From the NCBI GenBank assembly GCA_022865725.1, contig JALHTP010000151.1, positions 1-8,920 on the forward strand: a stretch of 8,920 nucleotides of DNA, written 5' to 3'. Made by a program: the position numbers and the translations under genes. Every line of letters starts with the position of its first letter. The first letter of the stretch is position 1. The stretch comes from Methyloceanibacter sp. (GTDB lineage Bacteria; Pseudomonadota; Alphaproteobacteria; Rhizobiales; Methyloligellaceae). Positions 1-6,741 of the stretch are shown piece after piece. Below the pieces are notes generated by a model. That model did not search any database. It was not told the DNA's origin and worked only from the letters and a program-made list of their open reading frames with translations.

Positions 1-609
1 CCAAATCTCGATCATGGCGTTGATGCGCTGCTCGATGAAGCGGAGCGCCTTGACCACTTTCTCGGTGCGCTGCCCGGTGATGTCCTGGAACGAGCAGGCG
101 GTGTAGATGTCGGTCGTGCGCTGATCGATTTTGTCGCAGAGATCGATCTGGACGCCCCTCTCGCGCAACATCCAGGCCGCTTCCTGGATCTCCTCGGTGG
201 CCTGCAGGATGTCGGAGGTCGCCTTCTCGGTGGCTTCGACGATATGGTCGAGCTCCATCGTGGCGCTGATCAGTTGCTTGTCGAACTGGTGCGGCTGCTT
301 GATCTGAGCGATCTCGCGCCTGGTGCGCGCGATCGCCTCGCTCATTTCGACAAGCTCGGCAAAGACGTTGCTCGGCACGGCTTGCTTGGGCGTGGGTCTC
401 AGCACCGCCCTCTCGATCCTCCCGATCGCCTCGAGCAGCATCTCGGTCTCGGCGGTGCGGTTGCGCCTGGCATATTCGGCGAGGAACCAGCGCCCCCTCG
501 GGCTCGCGCGAAGCAGGGACTCGAGCGCGGCATAAGCCTCGGCGAGGCCTGGCCTGCGCGGAGCGTTGGGGAGCGATGGGCTGGTGCCGTCTTTGGCGCG
601 TTGCGGCAT
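1..609 (-). CDS. cheZ: CheZ-like protein phosphatase, partial (C-terminus beyond left edge)
   Basis: Read on the minus strand, 203 codons run from an ATG at 607-609 to the window edge without a stop, so the gene is cut at its 3' end. The fragment is mostly helical and charged. Residues 172-180 read CSFQDITGQ, the hallmark of the CheZ family. In E. coli CheZ (DFQDLTGQ) the Asp and Gln of this motif, D143 and Q147, dephosphorylate CheY-P; here they are D176 and Q180. The following helix (RTEKVVKALRFIEQRIN) also fits rhizobial CheZ proteins. Residues 36-50 (SPRGRWFLAEYARRN) are an N-terminal block that I recall from alphaproteobacterial members. The likely role is dephosphorylation of a CheY-like response regulator in the cytoplasm. 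No other chemotaxis gene is visible, so the partner is unknown. The start is the only ATG before the frame runs into the intergenic region, and no clear Shine-Dalgarno precedes it. Confidence 0.88.
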   Translation of the reverse strand, partial: MPQRAKDGTSPSLPNAPRRPGLAEAYAALESLLRASPRGRWFLAEYARRNRTAETEMLLEAIGRIERAVLRPTPKQAVPSNVFAELVEMSEAIARTRREIAQIKQPHQFDKQLISATMELDHIVEATEKATSDILQATEEIQEAAWMLRERGVQIDLCDKIDQRTTDIYTACSFQDITGQRTEKVVKALRFIEQRINAMIEIW

Positions 610-628
610 GGGTAGCGAGGCTAGCGTG

Positions 629-649
629 ATTCGGGGTAGACGGCCGAAT
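629..649. promoter_or_regulatory. Inverted repeat in the divergent cheZ / transporter gap, possible operator
   Basis: The 74-bp gap between the two divergent starts holds a 6-bp inverted repeat, ATTCGG and CCGAAT, separated by 9 bases. Its spacing and position between divergent genes would suit a dimeric regulator. Repeats this short also occur by chance, and I see no convincing -35/-10 pair on either strand, so this is only a candidate. Confidence 0.2.
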
Positions 650-683
650 GTAGTCGGGAACCACTGGGGATTCGTTAACCGCC

Positions 684-1952
684 ATGGCGACGCCGCCGAT
701 CTTGCGCATCTCGCGCCTCTCCTTCGCCTGGCGGCTCGGCTTCCTGTATGCGGCGCTGTTCCTGGTGGTGGGCTGCTATCTGCCCTATCTGCCGGTCTGG
801 CTGCATTGGCGCCGCCTCGATACCGACCAGATCGCGGTGCTTCTCGCCGCCCCGCTGTTCACCCGCATCCTGTTCACCCCGGCCATCAGCTTTGCCGCCG
901 ACCGGCTGGGAGGGCGGCGCATGATCCTCATCGCGCTCGCCTGGGGGTCCTTGCTCTCCTTCCTTCTGCTGTGGGCCGCGAGCGGCTTCTGGGCGATGTT
1001 CCTCGCCACCATCCTGCTTGCCGTCAACTGGACCACGATCATGCCGCTGATCGAGACCGTCGCGGTGACCGGCATTCGCTCACGAGCCCTCGACTATGGC
1101 CGGGTGAGGCTGTGGGGCTCGCTCAGCTTCATCGTGGCGAGCCTCGGCTCGGGACTCATCATCGGCAGGATCGGTCCCGAGGTCGTGCTCCCGCTCCTCG
1201 TCGCGGCAACGGGATTGATGGTGCTTGGAGCCCATCTTCTGCCGCGTGAGCTTGCCGGGCCAAGCGCTTCGTCTCCGGCCGCGCGGCGCGGCCTGAAGCT
1301 CGCGGACGTTTTCGATCTCGTCCGCGCGCCGCTCTTTCTCCTATTTCTGCTCGCGGCGAGCATGGTCCAGGCGAGCCACGCGCTCTATTACAGCTTCGGC
1401 TCGCTGCATTGGCGCGCGCAAGGCATCCCTGACGGCGCGATCGGAGCTCTATGGTCGGTGGGCGTCGTCGCCGAGGTCGCGCTCTTCGCCGCCTCGGGCC
1501 GCGTCATCGCCTATTGCGGCACGGCGAGGCTGCTGATGCTGGCCGGCTTCGCCGCAACCGTGCGCTGGGGGTTCATGGCGACCGACCCGCCGCTTCTCCC
1601 TACCGCGCTGCTGCAGACGCTTCACGCCATGAGCTTCGGCGCGGCCCATCTCGCCGCCATCCATTTCATGACCCATGCCGTGCCCGAGGATCGCGCCGCG
1701 ACCGCGCAAGGGCTCTACGCGGCGGTGGTCGCAGGGCTCGTGCTCGGCATGGTCACCATCGCCTGCGGGCCCCTCTATCGGAATTTTGCGGGAGAGGCTT
1801 ACGCCGCCATGGCCGCCCTGGCGCTGATCGGGGCGGGAAGCGCGTATTTCCTCATGCGGTGCTGGCGCGGCGGGCTGGTCGTCGGCGGGGCCGCGCACGC
1901 CGCTCAGCCCCACAGCTCGGGCGACGGCGGGAACACCATGCCCGCTTCGTAG
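684..1952 (+). CDS. Major facilitator superfamily transporter, HcaT/MFS_1-like type
   Basis: This is a 422-residue inner-membrane protein with about twelve hydrophobic segments in two halves. They are separated by a polar loop near residues 188-208, the usual MFS arrangement. Residues 71-79 (AADRLGGRR) match the conserved loop between helices 2 and 3. Residues 137-146 (DYGRVRLWGS) and 257-265 (WSVGVVAEV) are typical of the phenylpropionate-permease-like (HcaT) branch, related to nucleoside and sugar proton symporters. Members are proton-coupled symporters, but the family name does not fix the substrate and I cannot assign one. The ATG at 684 is used because the hydrophobic first helix follows directly; the only purine-rich stretch upstream (GGGGA at 666-670) lies 13 bases away, so the ribosome site is weak. 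The last 49 bp overlap the end of the convergent epimerase gene. The C-terminal tail after residue 395 is polar and Gly/Ala-rich. Confidence 0.86.
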   Translation: MATPPILRISRLSFAWRLGFLYAALFLVVGCYLPYLPVWLHWRRLDTDQIAVLLAAPLFTRILFTPAISFAADRLGGRRMILIALAWGSLLSFLLLWAASGFWAMFLATILLAVNWTTIMPLIETVAVTGIRSRALDYGRVRLWGSLSFIVASLGSGLIIGRIGPEVVLPLLVAATGLMVLGAHLLPRELAGPSASSPAARRGLKLADVFDLVRAPLFLLFLLAASMVQASHALYYSFGSLHWRAQGIPDGAIGALWSVGVVAEVALFAASGRVIAYCGTARLLMLAGFAATVRWGFMATDPPLLPTALLQTLHAMSFGAAHLAAIHFMTHAVPEDRAATAQGLYAAVVAGLVLGMVTIACGPLYRNFAGEAYAAMAALALIGAGSAYFLMRCWRGGLVVGGAAHAAQPHSSGDGGNTMPAS

Positions 1953-2935
1953 GCGAGCCCCGGCATGCGGTCGCGGGCCAGCAGCAATGGGCCGTCGAGA
2001 TCGACGAAGTCGGCGCCTTGCGCCAGCAGGAGGGCAGGGGCCATGGACAGCGAGGTCGCGACCATGCAGCCGACCATGATCTTCAAGCCCAGCGCGCGGG
2101 CCTCCGCCGCAACCAGCAGCGCCTCGGTCAATCCGCCCGTCTTGTCGAGCTTGATGTTCACCGCGTCGTAGCGGCGCGCGATGGCTTCGAGCGAGGCGCG
2201 GTCATGCACCGACTCGTCGGCGCAGACGGGAACGTGCCTCTCGATGCGCTGCAAGAGATCGTCGCGACCGGCGGGAAGGGGCTGCTCGACCAGCTCGACC
2301 CGTGCCGCCGCCGCGGCAGCGAGAAGCGATTCAAGATCATCCGGTTGCCAGGCCTCGTTCGCATCGGCGATGAGCCTCGCATGAGGCGCCGCCTCGCGCA
2401 CGGCGGCCAGGCGCTCTTCGTCGCCCTCTCCGCCAAGCTTGAGCTTGAGCAGGGGATGCGCGGACGCCGCCTCGCGCGCGCCGACCGCCATGGCCTCAGG
2501 CGACCCGAGCGACAATGTGAAGGCTGTGAGCACGGGGCGCAGCGTCTTGATCCCGGCAAGTGAAGCGGCGCTCACCCCTGAGCGCTTCGCCTGAAGGTCC
2601 CACAGGGCGCAATCGAGCGCGTTGCGCGCGGCGCCGGCAGGAAGAAGGGCTGCGAGCCCGGCCCGGGTCAAGCCGTTTGCGATCGGCCCCGCGCATGCCT
2701 CGATGGCGGCAACCACCCCCTCCACGCTCTCGCCATAGCGCGCATAGGGGACGCATTCGCCGCGTCCGGCATAGCTGCCGTCGCTGAGCGAGGCGACTAC
2801 CACCACCGCCTCGTGTTTCGAGCCGCGGGAGATGGTGAAACCGCCTCTGATCGGCCAGCGCTCGACCTTGACCTCGAGCTCAATCCCGCAAGCGGCCGCG
2901 CTTTCGGCATTAAGCTCATCCCCAAGACCCGCCAT
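1904..2935 (-). CDS. dgcA: Enolase-superfamily dipeptide epimerase / N-acyl amino acid racemase (DgcA type)
   Basis: The 343-residue product has the mandelate-racemase / muconate-lactonizing layout: a capping domain (about 20-125), then a TIM-barrel domain. All catalytic residues of the L-Ala-D/L-Glu epimerase family are visible. They are the KxK pair K164/K166 in LKLKLGG, the Mg2+ ligands D191 (DANEAW), E217 (VEQPLP) and D240 (CADES), and the second base K262 (NIKLDK). The spacings between them equal those I recall for E. coli YcjG (K151, D176, E202, D225, K247). Residues 312-314 (DLD, in VDLDGP) form the DxD motif that binds the substrate amino group in dipeptide epimerases. The expected reaction is epimerisation at the alpha carbon of a dipeptide such as L-Ala-D-Glu from murein recycling. 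Alphaproteobacterial relatives are often labelled DgcA, an N-acetyl-D-Glu racemase, and sequence alone does not decide between the two. An upstream GAAAGG is well placed for the ATG at 2933-2935. Confidence 0.9.
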   Translation of the reverse strand: MAGLGDELNAESAAACGIELEVKVERWPIRGGFTISRGSKHEAVVVVASLSDGSYAGRGECVPYARYGESVEGVVAAIEACAGPIANGLTRAGLAALLPAGAARNALDCALWDLQAKRSGVSAASLAGIKTLRPVLTAFTLSLGSPEAMAVGAREAASAHPLLKLKLGGEGDEERLAAVREAAPHARLIADANEAWQPDDLESLLAAAAAARVELVEQPLPAGRDDLLQRIERHVPVCADESVHDRASLEAIARRYDAVNIKLDKTGGLTEALLVAAEARALGLKIMVGCMVATSLSMAPALLLAQGADFVDLDGPLLLARDRMPGLAYEAGMVFPPSPELWG

Positions 2936-2954
2936 ATCGCCTTTCTTTCTCCGG

Positions 2955-2971
2955 GTTTTTCGTTCAAAAAC
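2955..2971. promoter_or_regulatory. AT-rich palindrome between dgcA and the mla operon
   Basis: In the 95-bp gap between the divergent epimerase and mlaE starts there is a palindrome with 6-bp arms, GTTTTT and AAAAAC, around a 5-base centre (CGTTC). It is the most AT-rich spot in a very GC-rich neighbourhood, as expected for a promoter or operator. It lies about 20 bp upstream of the dgcA start and 60 bp upstream of mlaE. No clear sigma-70 -35/-10 pair could be assigned, so function is inferred from position only. Confidence 0.3.
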
Positions 2972-3030
2972 AGAGCGCTTCCAACGTCATCGACGCCAGC
3001 CGTGTCAACTCCAGCAGGCTAAGCCCTTCT

Positions 3031-4209
3031 ATGCTCAAGCGCGACCATCAGGTTGTCCTGCCGACGCAAGCCCGCGCGCCGGGCTTCCGCGTCGAGCTCA
3101 AGGGCACGACCTTCCGCCTGGTCGCGACCGGCGCCTGGACCGTGGCCGAGGCGACCCAGCTCGACAGGGCCCTGAAGCGCTTGCGTGTGCCGATCCCGCC
3201 CACGCCCGACTTCACCGGCGAGATGGACATCGCCGGCATCGCCGAGATCGACACCGCCGGTGCGCTGCTGTTGCAGCGGACGGCGGCCGCTTGGGAGAAG
3301 AGCGGCTTGCGCACCCGTTACGCCGGCGCCACCGAAGGCTTCCGCATCCTCATCGAGGAGGTGCAGCGCCGGAGCGGCGCCGAGCGGCCGAAGCTCGAGA
3401 AGCAGGGCGTGCTCTCCCAATTCACCGAGGACATGACCCGGACGGTGACCGGCATGTGGGGAGACGCCGTCCAGCTCACCGCTTTTCTCGGCGAGGTCAC
3501 CTCAGCGCTCGCGCGCATGATCCGCCAGCCCTGGCGCTTCCGGGCCACCTCCTTCGTGCATCATCTCGACCATGCGGGCTTGCGCGCCGTGCCGATCATC
3601 GCGCTGATCTGCTTTCTGATCGGCGCCGTGGTGATGCAGCAGGGCGTGGTCCAGCTGAAGCCTTTCGGAGCCGAGCCGTTCGCCGTCAATATGGTGGCGA
3701 TCCTGGCGCTCAGGGAGGTGGGCATCCTGCTCACCGCCATCATGGTGGCCGGCCGCTCGGGCTCGGCCTTCACCGCCGAGATCGGCTCGATGAAGATGCG
3801 CGAGGAGATCGACGCCATGCGCACGCTTGGCATCGACCCGATGGATACCCTCGTGCTGCCCCGCGTGCTGGCGCTGGTCGTTGCGCTTCCGCTCCTGACC
3901 TTTATCGGCGATTTGATGGGGCTCGCCGGCGGCGGCCTGATGGCCTTCGCCGTACTCGGTCTGGATACCTCGAACTATGTCGACAAGCTGCGCGAGGCGG
4001 TGGACTTCCAGCATTTCATGGCCGGCATGATCAAGGCGCCCTTCGCGGCTATTATCATTGGGCTCGTCGGCTGCCTGGAAGGCCTCAAAGTCGAGGGCAG
4101 CGCCGAATCCCTCGGCACCCACGTGACGAGCGCCGTGGTCAAAGCCATCTTCCTGGTGATAATTTTGGACGCCATCTTCGCCATGTTCCTGTCTGGGATC
4201 GGGGTGTGA
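3031..4209 (+). CDS. mlaE: MlaE-type ABC permease with fused N-terminal STAS (MlaB-like) domain
   Basis: This is the 392-residue inner-membrane permease of an MCE-type lipid transporter. Residues 18-115 are soluble and fit a STAS domain, with the strand-turn MDIAGIAEIDTAGALLL at 65-81; in E. coli this role is played by the separate protein MlaB. From about residue 150 the MlaE permease follows. Its signature lies at 228-269, including REVG, then IMVAGRSGSAFTAEIG, then REEIDAMRTLGIDP, and its C-terminal block is ESLGTHVTSAVVKAIFLVIILDAIFA. About five to six hydrophobic segments are visible. The protein pairs with the ATPase encoded next, whose start overlaps this stop by 4 bases (GTGA), a sign of translational coupling. 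The ATG at 3031 has only a weak purine stretch upstream (AGCAGG at 3013-3018, 12 bases away). A Lys/Arg-containing N-terminus precedes the STAS domain. Confidence 0.93.
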   Translation: MLKRDHQVVLPTQARAPGFRVELKGTTFRLVATGAWTVAEATQLDRALKRLRVPIPPTPDFTGEMDIAGIAEIDTAGALLLQRTAAAWEKSGLRTRYAGATEGFRILIEEVQRRSGAERPKLEKQGVLSQFTEDMTRTVTGMWGDAVQLTAFLGEVTSALARMIRQPWRFRATSFVHHLDHAGLRAVPIIALICFLIGAVVMQQGVVQLKPFGAEPFAVNMVAILALREVGILLTAIMVAGRSGSAFTAEIGSMKMREEIDAMRTLGIDPMDTLVLPRVLALVVALPLLTFIGDLMGLAGGGLMAFAVLGLDTSNYVDKLREAVDFQHFMAGMIKAPFAAIIIGLVGCLEGLKVEGSAESLGTHVTSAVVKAIFLVIILDAIFAMFLSGIGV

Positions 4210-5006
4210 TCGTCGATAACGGAAGAGAGGTTGTGATCCGCGTGCGCGGGCTCGCCAAGAGCTTCGGCAGCCATCAGATTTGGGACGGGCTCAGTCTCGA
4301 CGTCTATCGCGGCGAGATCCTAGCCATCGTCGGCGGCTCGGGCCAGGGCAAGTCGGTTCTGATGCGCGTCATCACCGGGCTGGTGAAGCCCGACGCGGGC
4401 GATGTCGGGCTGTTCGGGCAGAACGCCAAGACGCTGTCGCCACAGGATCGCCTCGAAATCGAGAAACGCTGGGGCATCCTTTTCCAGGACGGCGCGCTGT
4501 TCTCCTCGCTCACCGTATTGCAGAACATCCAGGTGCCGATGCGCGAGCATCTCCAGCTGCCGCAGGCGATGATGGACGATCTTGCCTTCCTCAAGCTCGC
4601 CATGGTCGGACTTCCGCCCAACGCCGCCCATAAATTTCCCTCGGAGCTCTCGGGCGGCATGCGCAAGCGGGCAGGGCTCGCCCGCGCGCTCGCCCTCGAT
4701 CCCGAGATCGTCTTTCTTGATGAGCCCACGGCAGGGCTCGATCCGATCGGCGCCACGGATTTCGACCACCTGATTCGCAAGCTGCAACAGACACTTGGCC
4801 TAACGGTCTATATGGTCACCCACGATCTTGATACGATCTTCACGGTGTGCGACAGGGTGGCCGTGCTGGCCGACAAGAAGATCGTGCGGACGGGGTCGCC
4901 GGCCGAGCTGCAGCGCCATCCCAACCACCCGTGGATCAAGGAATATTTCTGCGGCGAGCGGGCGCGCGCGGCGACGCCGGGCGAACGGCCGAGAATCCCC
5001 GCCTGA
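4206..5006 (+). CDS. mlaF: MlaF-type ABC transporter ATP-binding protein
   Basis: The product is the cytoplasmic ATPase that powers the MCE-type lipid transporter, 266 residues from the GTG at 4206. Every ABC motif is intact: Walker A GGSGQGKS (43-50), Q-loop Q94 in ILFQDGALFS, signature LSGGMRKR (148-155), Walker B IVFLDE (168-173) and the H-loop H206 in VTHD. The C-terminal PWIKEYFCGERARAA is characteristic of MlaF/Ttg2A proteins and separates it from other ABC ATPases. The start is uncertain. GTG 4206 overlaps the mlaE stop as GTGA. GTG 4233 follows a much better ribosome site (GGAAGAGAGG, 4221-4230) and gives a product beginning at IRVRGL, as many homologues do. The reading frame is open far upstream inside mlaE, but that part is a shadow of the permease. 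The gap to mlaD is 31 bp. Confidence 0.94.
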   Translation: MIVDNGREVVIRVRGLAKSFGSHQIWDGLSLDVYRGEILAIVGGSGQGKSVLMRVITGLVKPDAGDVGLFGQNAKTLSPQDRLEIEKRWGILFQDGALFSSLTVLQNIQVPMREHLQLPQAMMDDLAFLKLAMVGLPPNAAHKFPSELSGGMRKRAGLARALALDPEIVFLDEPTAGLDPIGATDFDHLIRKLQQTLGLTVYMVTHDLDTIFTVCDRVAVLADKKIVRTGSPAELQRHPNHPWIKEYFCGERARAATPGERPRIPA

Positions 5007-5037
5007 TGCGTGTTTGGAGTCCTAAGGAACCGATTTG

Positions 5038-5874
5038 ATGGAAACCAAAGCCAACTACCTGATGATCGGGGGGTTCGTGCTCGGCGTGCTGACGCTCGCC
5101 TTCATCTTCATTTTCTGGATGAGCAATTTCGCCGGAGGCGGCAAGCGCTACTACATCGTCTTCGAGAGTTCGGTGGCGGGGCTCACCACCGGCTCGAGCG
5201 TCGGCTTCAACGGCATCAAAGTCGGCGAGGTCCAGTCCTTCGCCCTCGATCCTCAGGATGCGCGCAAGGTTCAGGTTCTAATCAGCGTGCGCGATGACAC
5301 ACCGGTGCGCGAGAATTCCCACGCTTCCATCCAGTCGGCGGGCCTTACCGGCGGCAGCGGCGTGCAGGTCACGCCTGGCTCGCCCGATTCACCGTTCCTG
5401 GTCGCCACCGCCGAGAATCCCATTCCCGCCATACAGGCCGATTCCGGCTCGGGCCAAGGCGTCTTCGAAGCGGGGTCGGCGGCGCTGAATAACGCGAATG
5501 TCTTCATTTCCAAGCTGAATGCGCTGCTCGACCAAAACGAGGCGGCCATCAATACGACCATGACCAATGTCGAGCAGTTCACCACCATGCTCGCCGCGAA
5601 GAAGGAAGATATCGGCCAGACCATCACCGACGTGAAAGACGGCGCCCAATCCTTCAAGACGTTGTCGAGCAAGCTCGAAGTATCGCTCGGGGATAACATG
5701 GACGGGCTGACCCGCCAGGCCCGGGATAGCCTTCAGGAGTTCGGCAACTTCATGCGGGAGGGACGCCGTACGGCGGTCACTCTGAACCGAATTCTGGAGA
5801 AGCTGGAGGCTGATCCAAAGGGTTTTTTGCTTGGTGGAAACCAGGTCCCGGAATACACTCCGAAAGGTCAATAG
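5038..5874 (+). CDS. mlaD: MlaD-family MCE-domain protein, inner-membrane anchored
   Basis: This 278-residue protein is the substrate-binding component of the lipid transporter. A short cytoplasmic start is followed by one transmembrane helix (8-29), then a periplasmic MCE domain at about 36-113. Its core is VAGLTTGSSVGFNGIKVGEV, and the pore-loop region contains SAGLTGGSGVQV. MCE domains form hexameric rings on the MlaE/MlaF core. Residues 145-260 are mainly helical with regular hydrophobic spacing, much longer than the short tail of E. coli MlaD, and could extend the ring into a tube. The end (DPKGFLLGGNQVPEY) is a motif shared by alphaproteobacterial members. ATG 5038 is chosen because AAGGA (5024-5028) lies 9 bases upstream; an in-frame TTG directly before it (5035) is the only close alternative. 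Confidence 0.93.
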   Translation: METKANYLMIGGFVLGVLTLAFIFIFWMSNFAGGGKRYYIVFESSVAGLTTGSSVGFNGIKVGEVQSFALDPQDARKVQVLISVRDDTPVRENSHASIQSAGLTGGSGVQVTPGSPDSPFLVATAENPIPAIQADSGSGQGVFEAGSAALNNANVFISKLNALLDQNEAAINTTMTNVEQFTTMLAAKKEDIGQTITDVKDGAQSFKTLSSKLEVSLGDNMDGLTRQARDSLQEFGNFMREGRRTAVTLNRILEKLEADPKGFLLGGNQVPEYTPKGQ

Positions 5875-5925
5875 CGCACTTCCGAGGGCCAACAGGGAGT
5901 GTCTCCTAACAGGGGGCGATCGATC

Positions 5926-6516
5926 ATGTCGCGATCTGCGCCAACGCTGGCAACAGGCGTGTTGTGCCTGGGGCTGATGGGTTGTGCCCTTGCGGCTAGC
6001 ACTAAGCCGCCGACCACCTATGATCTCGTCGCACCGCGCTCGTTCTCCGCCGCGCCGCGGCCGGCGCCGTGGCAGCTGGTGGTCTACGAGCCGACCGCCG
6101 TGCATGCGCTGGAGACCGACCGTCTCATGGTGCGCCCGCGGGCCGATCAGGTCTCCTACTACAAGGGAATTGCCTGGAGCGACCGGCTGCCGCGCCTCGT
6201 CCAGGCGCGCCTCATCGAGACCTTCCAGAATTCCGGAGCGGTTAAGGCCGTGAGCGCCTCGGTCGGCCAATACGCTCTGGTCACCGATCTGCGCGCCTTC
6301 CAGATCGATGTCTCGAGCGGCAAGGCTGTCGCCGAGATCGAGATCTTCGCCAAGCTGGTCAATACGAGCACCGGCAAGGTGGTGTCGACCAAGGGCTTCA
6401 GCGCGCGGGTGCCGGCCTCGACCGATGCTCCGGGCGACGCCATCGCCGCCCTGAACCAGGCCTTCACCGAGGTGCTGCAAGACACCACCACCTGGGTCGC
6501 TTCCCGCCGCGCCTAG
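5926..6516 (+). CDS. ABC-type transport auxiliary lipoprotein (PqiC/PF03886-like)
   Basis: The 196-residue product begins with a lipoprotein signal. A short basic N-terminus precedes a hydrophobic stretch ending in the lipobox L-M-G-C, so cleavage and lipidation would occur at C20. The mature part carries blocks typical of the auxiliary lipoprotein family found beside MCE transporters (PqiC-like): TYDL at 31-34 and WSDRLPRLVQARLIETF at 84-100. It is the last gene of the operon, 51 bp after mlaD. By analogy with PqiC it probably sits in the outer membrane and contacts the MCE protein, but no experiment on this gene is known to me. Residue 21 is Ala rather than Asp, so there is no inner-membrane retention signal. 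ATG 5926 is preferred over GTG 5899 because AGGGGG (5911-5916) is 9 bases upstream and the signal peptide then has a normal length. Confidence 0.87.
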   Translation: MSRSAPTLATGVLCLGLMGCALAASTKPPTTYDLVAPRSFSAAPRPAPWQLVVYEPTAVHALETDRLMVRPRADQVSYYKGIAWSDRLPRLVQARLIETFQNSGAVKAVSASVGQYALVTDLRAFQIDVSSGKAVAEIEIFAKLVNTSTGKVVSTKGFSARVPASTDAPGDAIAALNQAFTEVLQDTTTWVASRRA

Positions 6517-6539
6517 CCAGCGAGCTACTTACGTCTCCT

Positions 6540-6635
6540 GTCATCGCCCGGCTTGACCGGGCGATCCAGTAACCCCTTCAATCGAAAATTGTCCGAGACC
6601 TGAGGTACTGGATGCCCGCCTTCGCGGGCATGACA
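6540..6635. repeat. Two-hairpin palindromic intergenic element (REP-like)
   Basis: About 96 bp form a nested palindrome. The outer arms, 6540-6572 and 6606-6635, both run from TGTCAT to ATCCAGTA when read inward, and they differ mainly in the inner hairpin. The left arm holds a perfect 9-bp stem (ATCGCCCGG, loop CTTGA, CCGGGCGAT). The right arm holds a perfect 8-bp stem (ATGCCCGC, loop CTTC, GCGGGCAT). The wording matches the repeated intergenic palindromes I recall from Bradyrhizobium and Rhodopseudomonas genomes. It has no coding capacity. It could be a non-autonomous mobile element or an RNA structure protecting the 3' end of the mla transcript. Confidence 0.75.
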
Positions 6636-6675
6636 CCGAGACTTACATCAGGGGAGTCACACCCCAAAAACTAAG

Positions 6676-6720
6676 CGGCCCCCGCCTCCTTTTCAGGGGA
6701 GGGCGGGGGCCGAGGCTTTT
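6676..6720. terminator. Bidirectional Rho-independent terminator between convergent operons
   Basis: An 11-bp perfect GC stem, CGGCCCCCGCC (6676-6686) and GGCGGGGGCCG (6702-6712), encloses a 15-base loop that can pair further. On the plus strand it is followed by TTTT at 6717-6720. On the minus strand it is followed, after a few bases, by TTTTT (the A-run at 6666-6670). It therefore suits termination of both the mla operon from the left and the giant repeat-protein gene from the right. Confidence 0.8.
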
Positions 6721-6741
6721 GGGGGAGCCTTTAGCTCGTGA

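Noticed and set aside
566..1249. 227-codon plus-strand frame overlapping cheZ and the transporter
   Set aside because: It conflicts with two supported genes and is Arg/Pro-rich with no motif.
3502..4122. 206-codon minus-strand frame opposite mlaE
   Set aside because: Its His/Asp/Gly-rich translation has no domain, and the opposite strand encodes the MlaE signature.
2832..4205. Open frame extending the MlaF coding frame far upstream
   Set aside because: It overlaps the convincing MlaE permease in another frame; the translation is Arg/Pro/His-rich with no recognisable domain. The real ATPase begins at 4206 or 4233.
5896..5906. Small hairpin GGAG-TGT-CTCC between mlaD and the lipoprotein gene
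   Set aside because: A 4-bp stem without a T-run is too weak for a terminator, and the downstream gene is evidently in the same operon.
5389..6480. 363-codon minus-strand frame opposite mlaD and the lipoprotein gene
   Set aside because: It lies antisense to two well-supported genes with family motifs; its composition (Gly/Arg/His-rich) is that of high-GC shadow frames.
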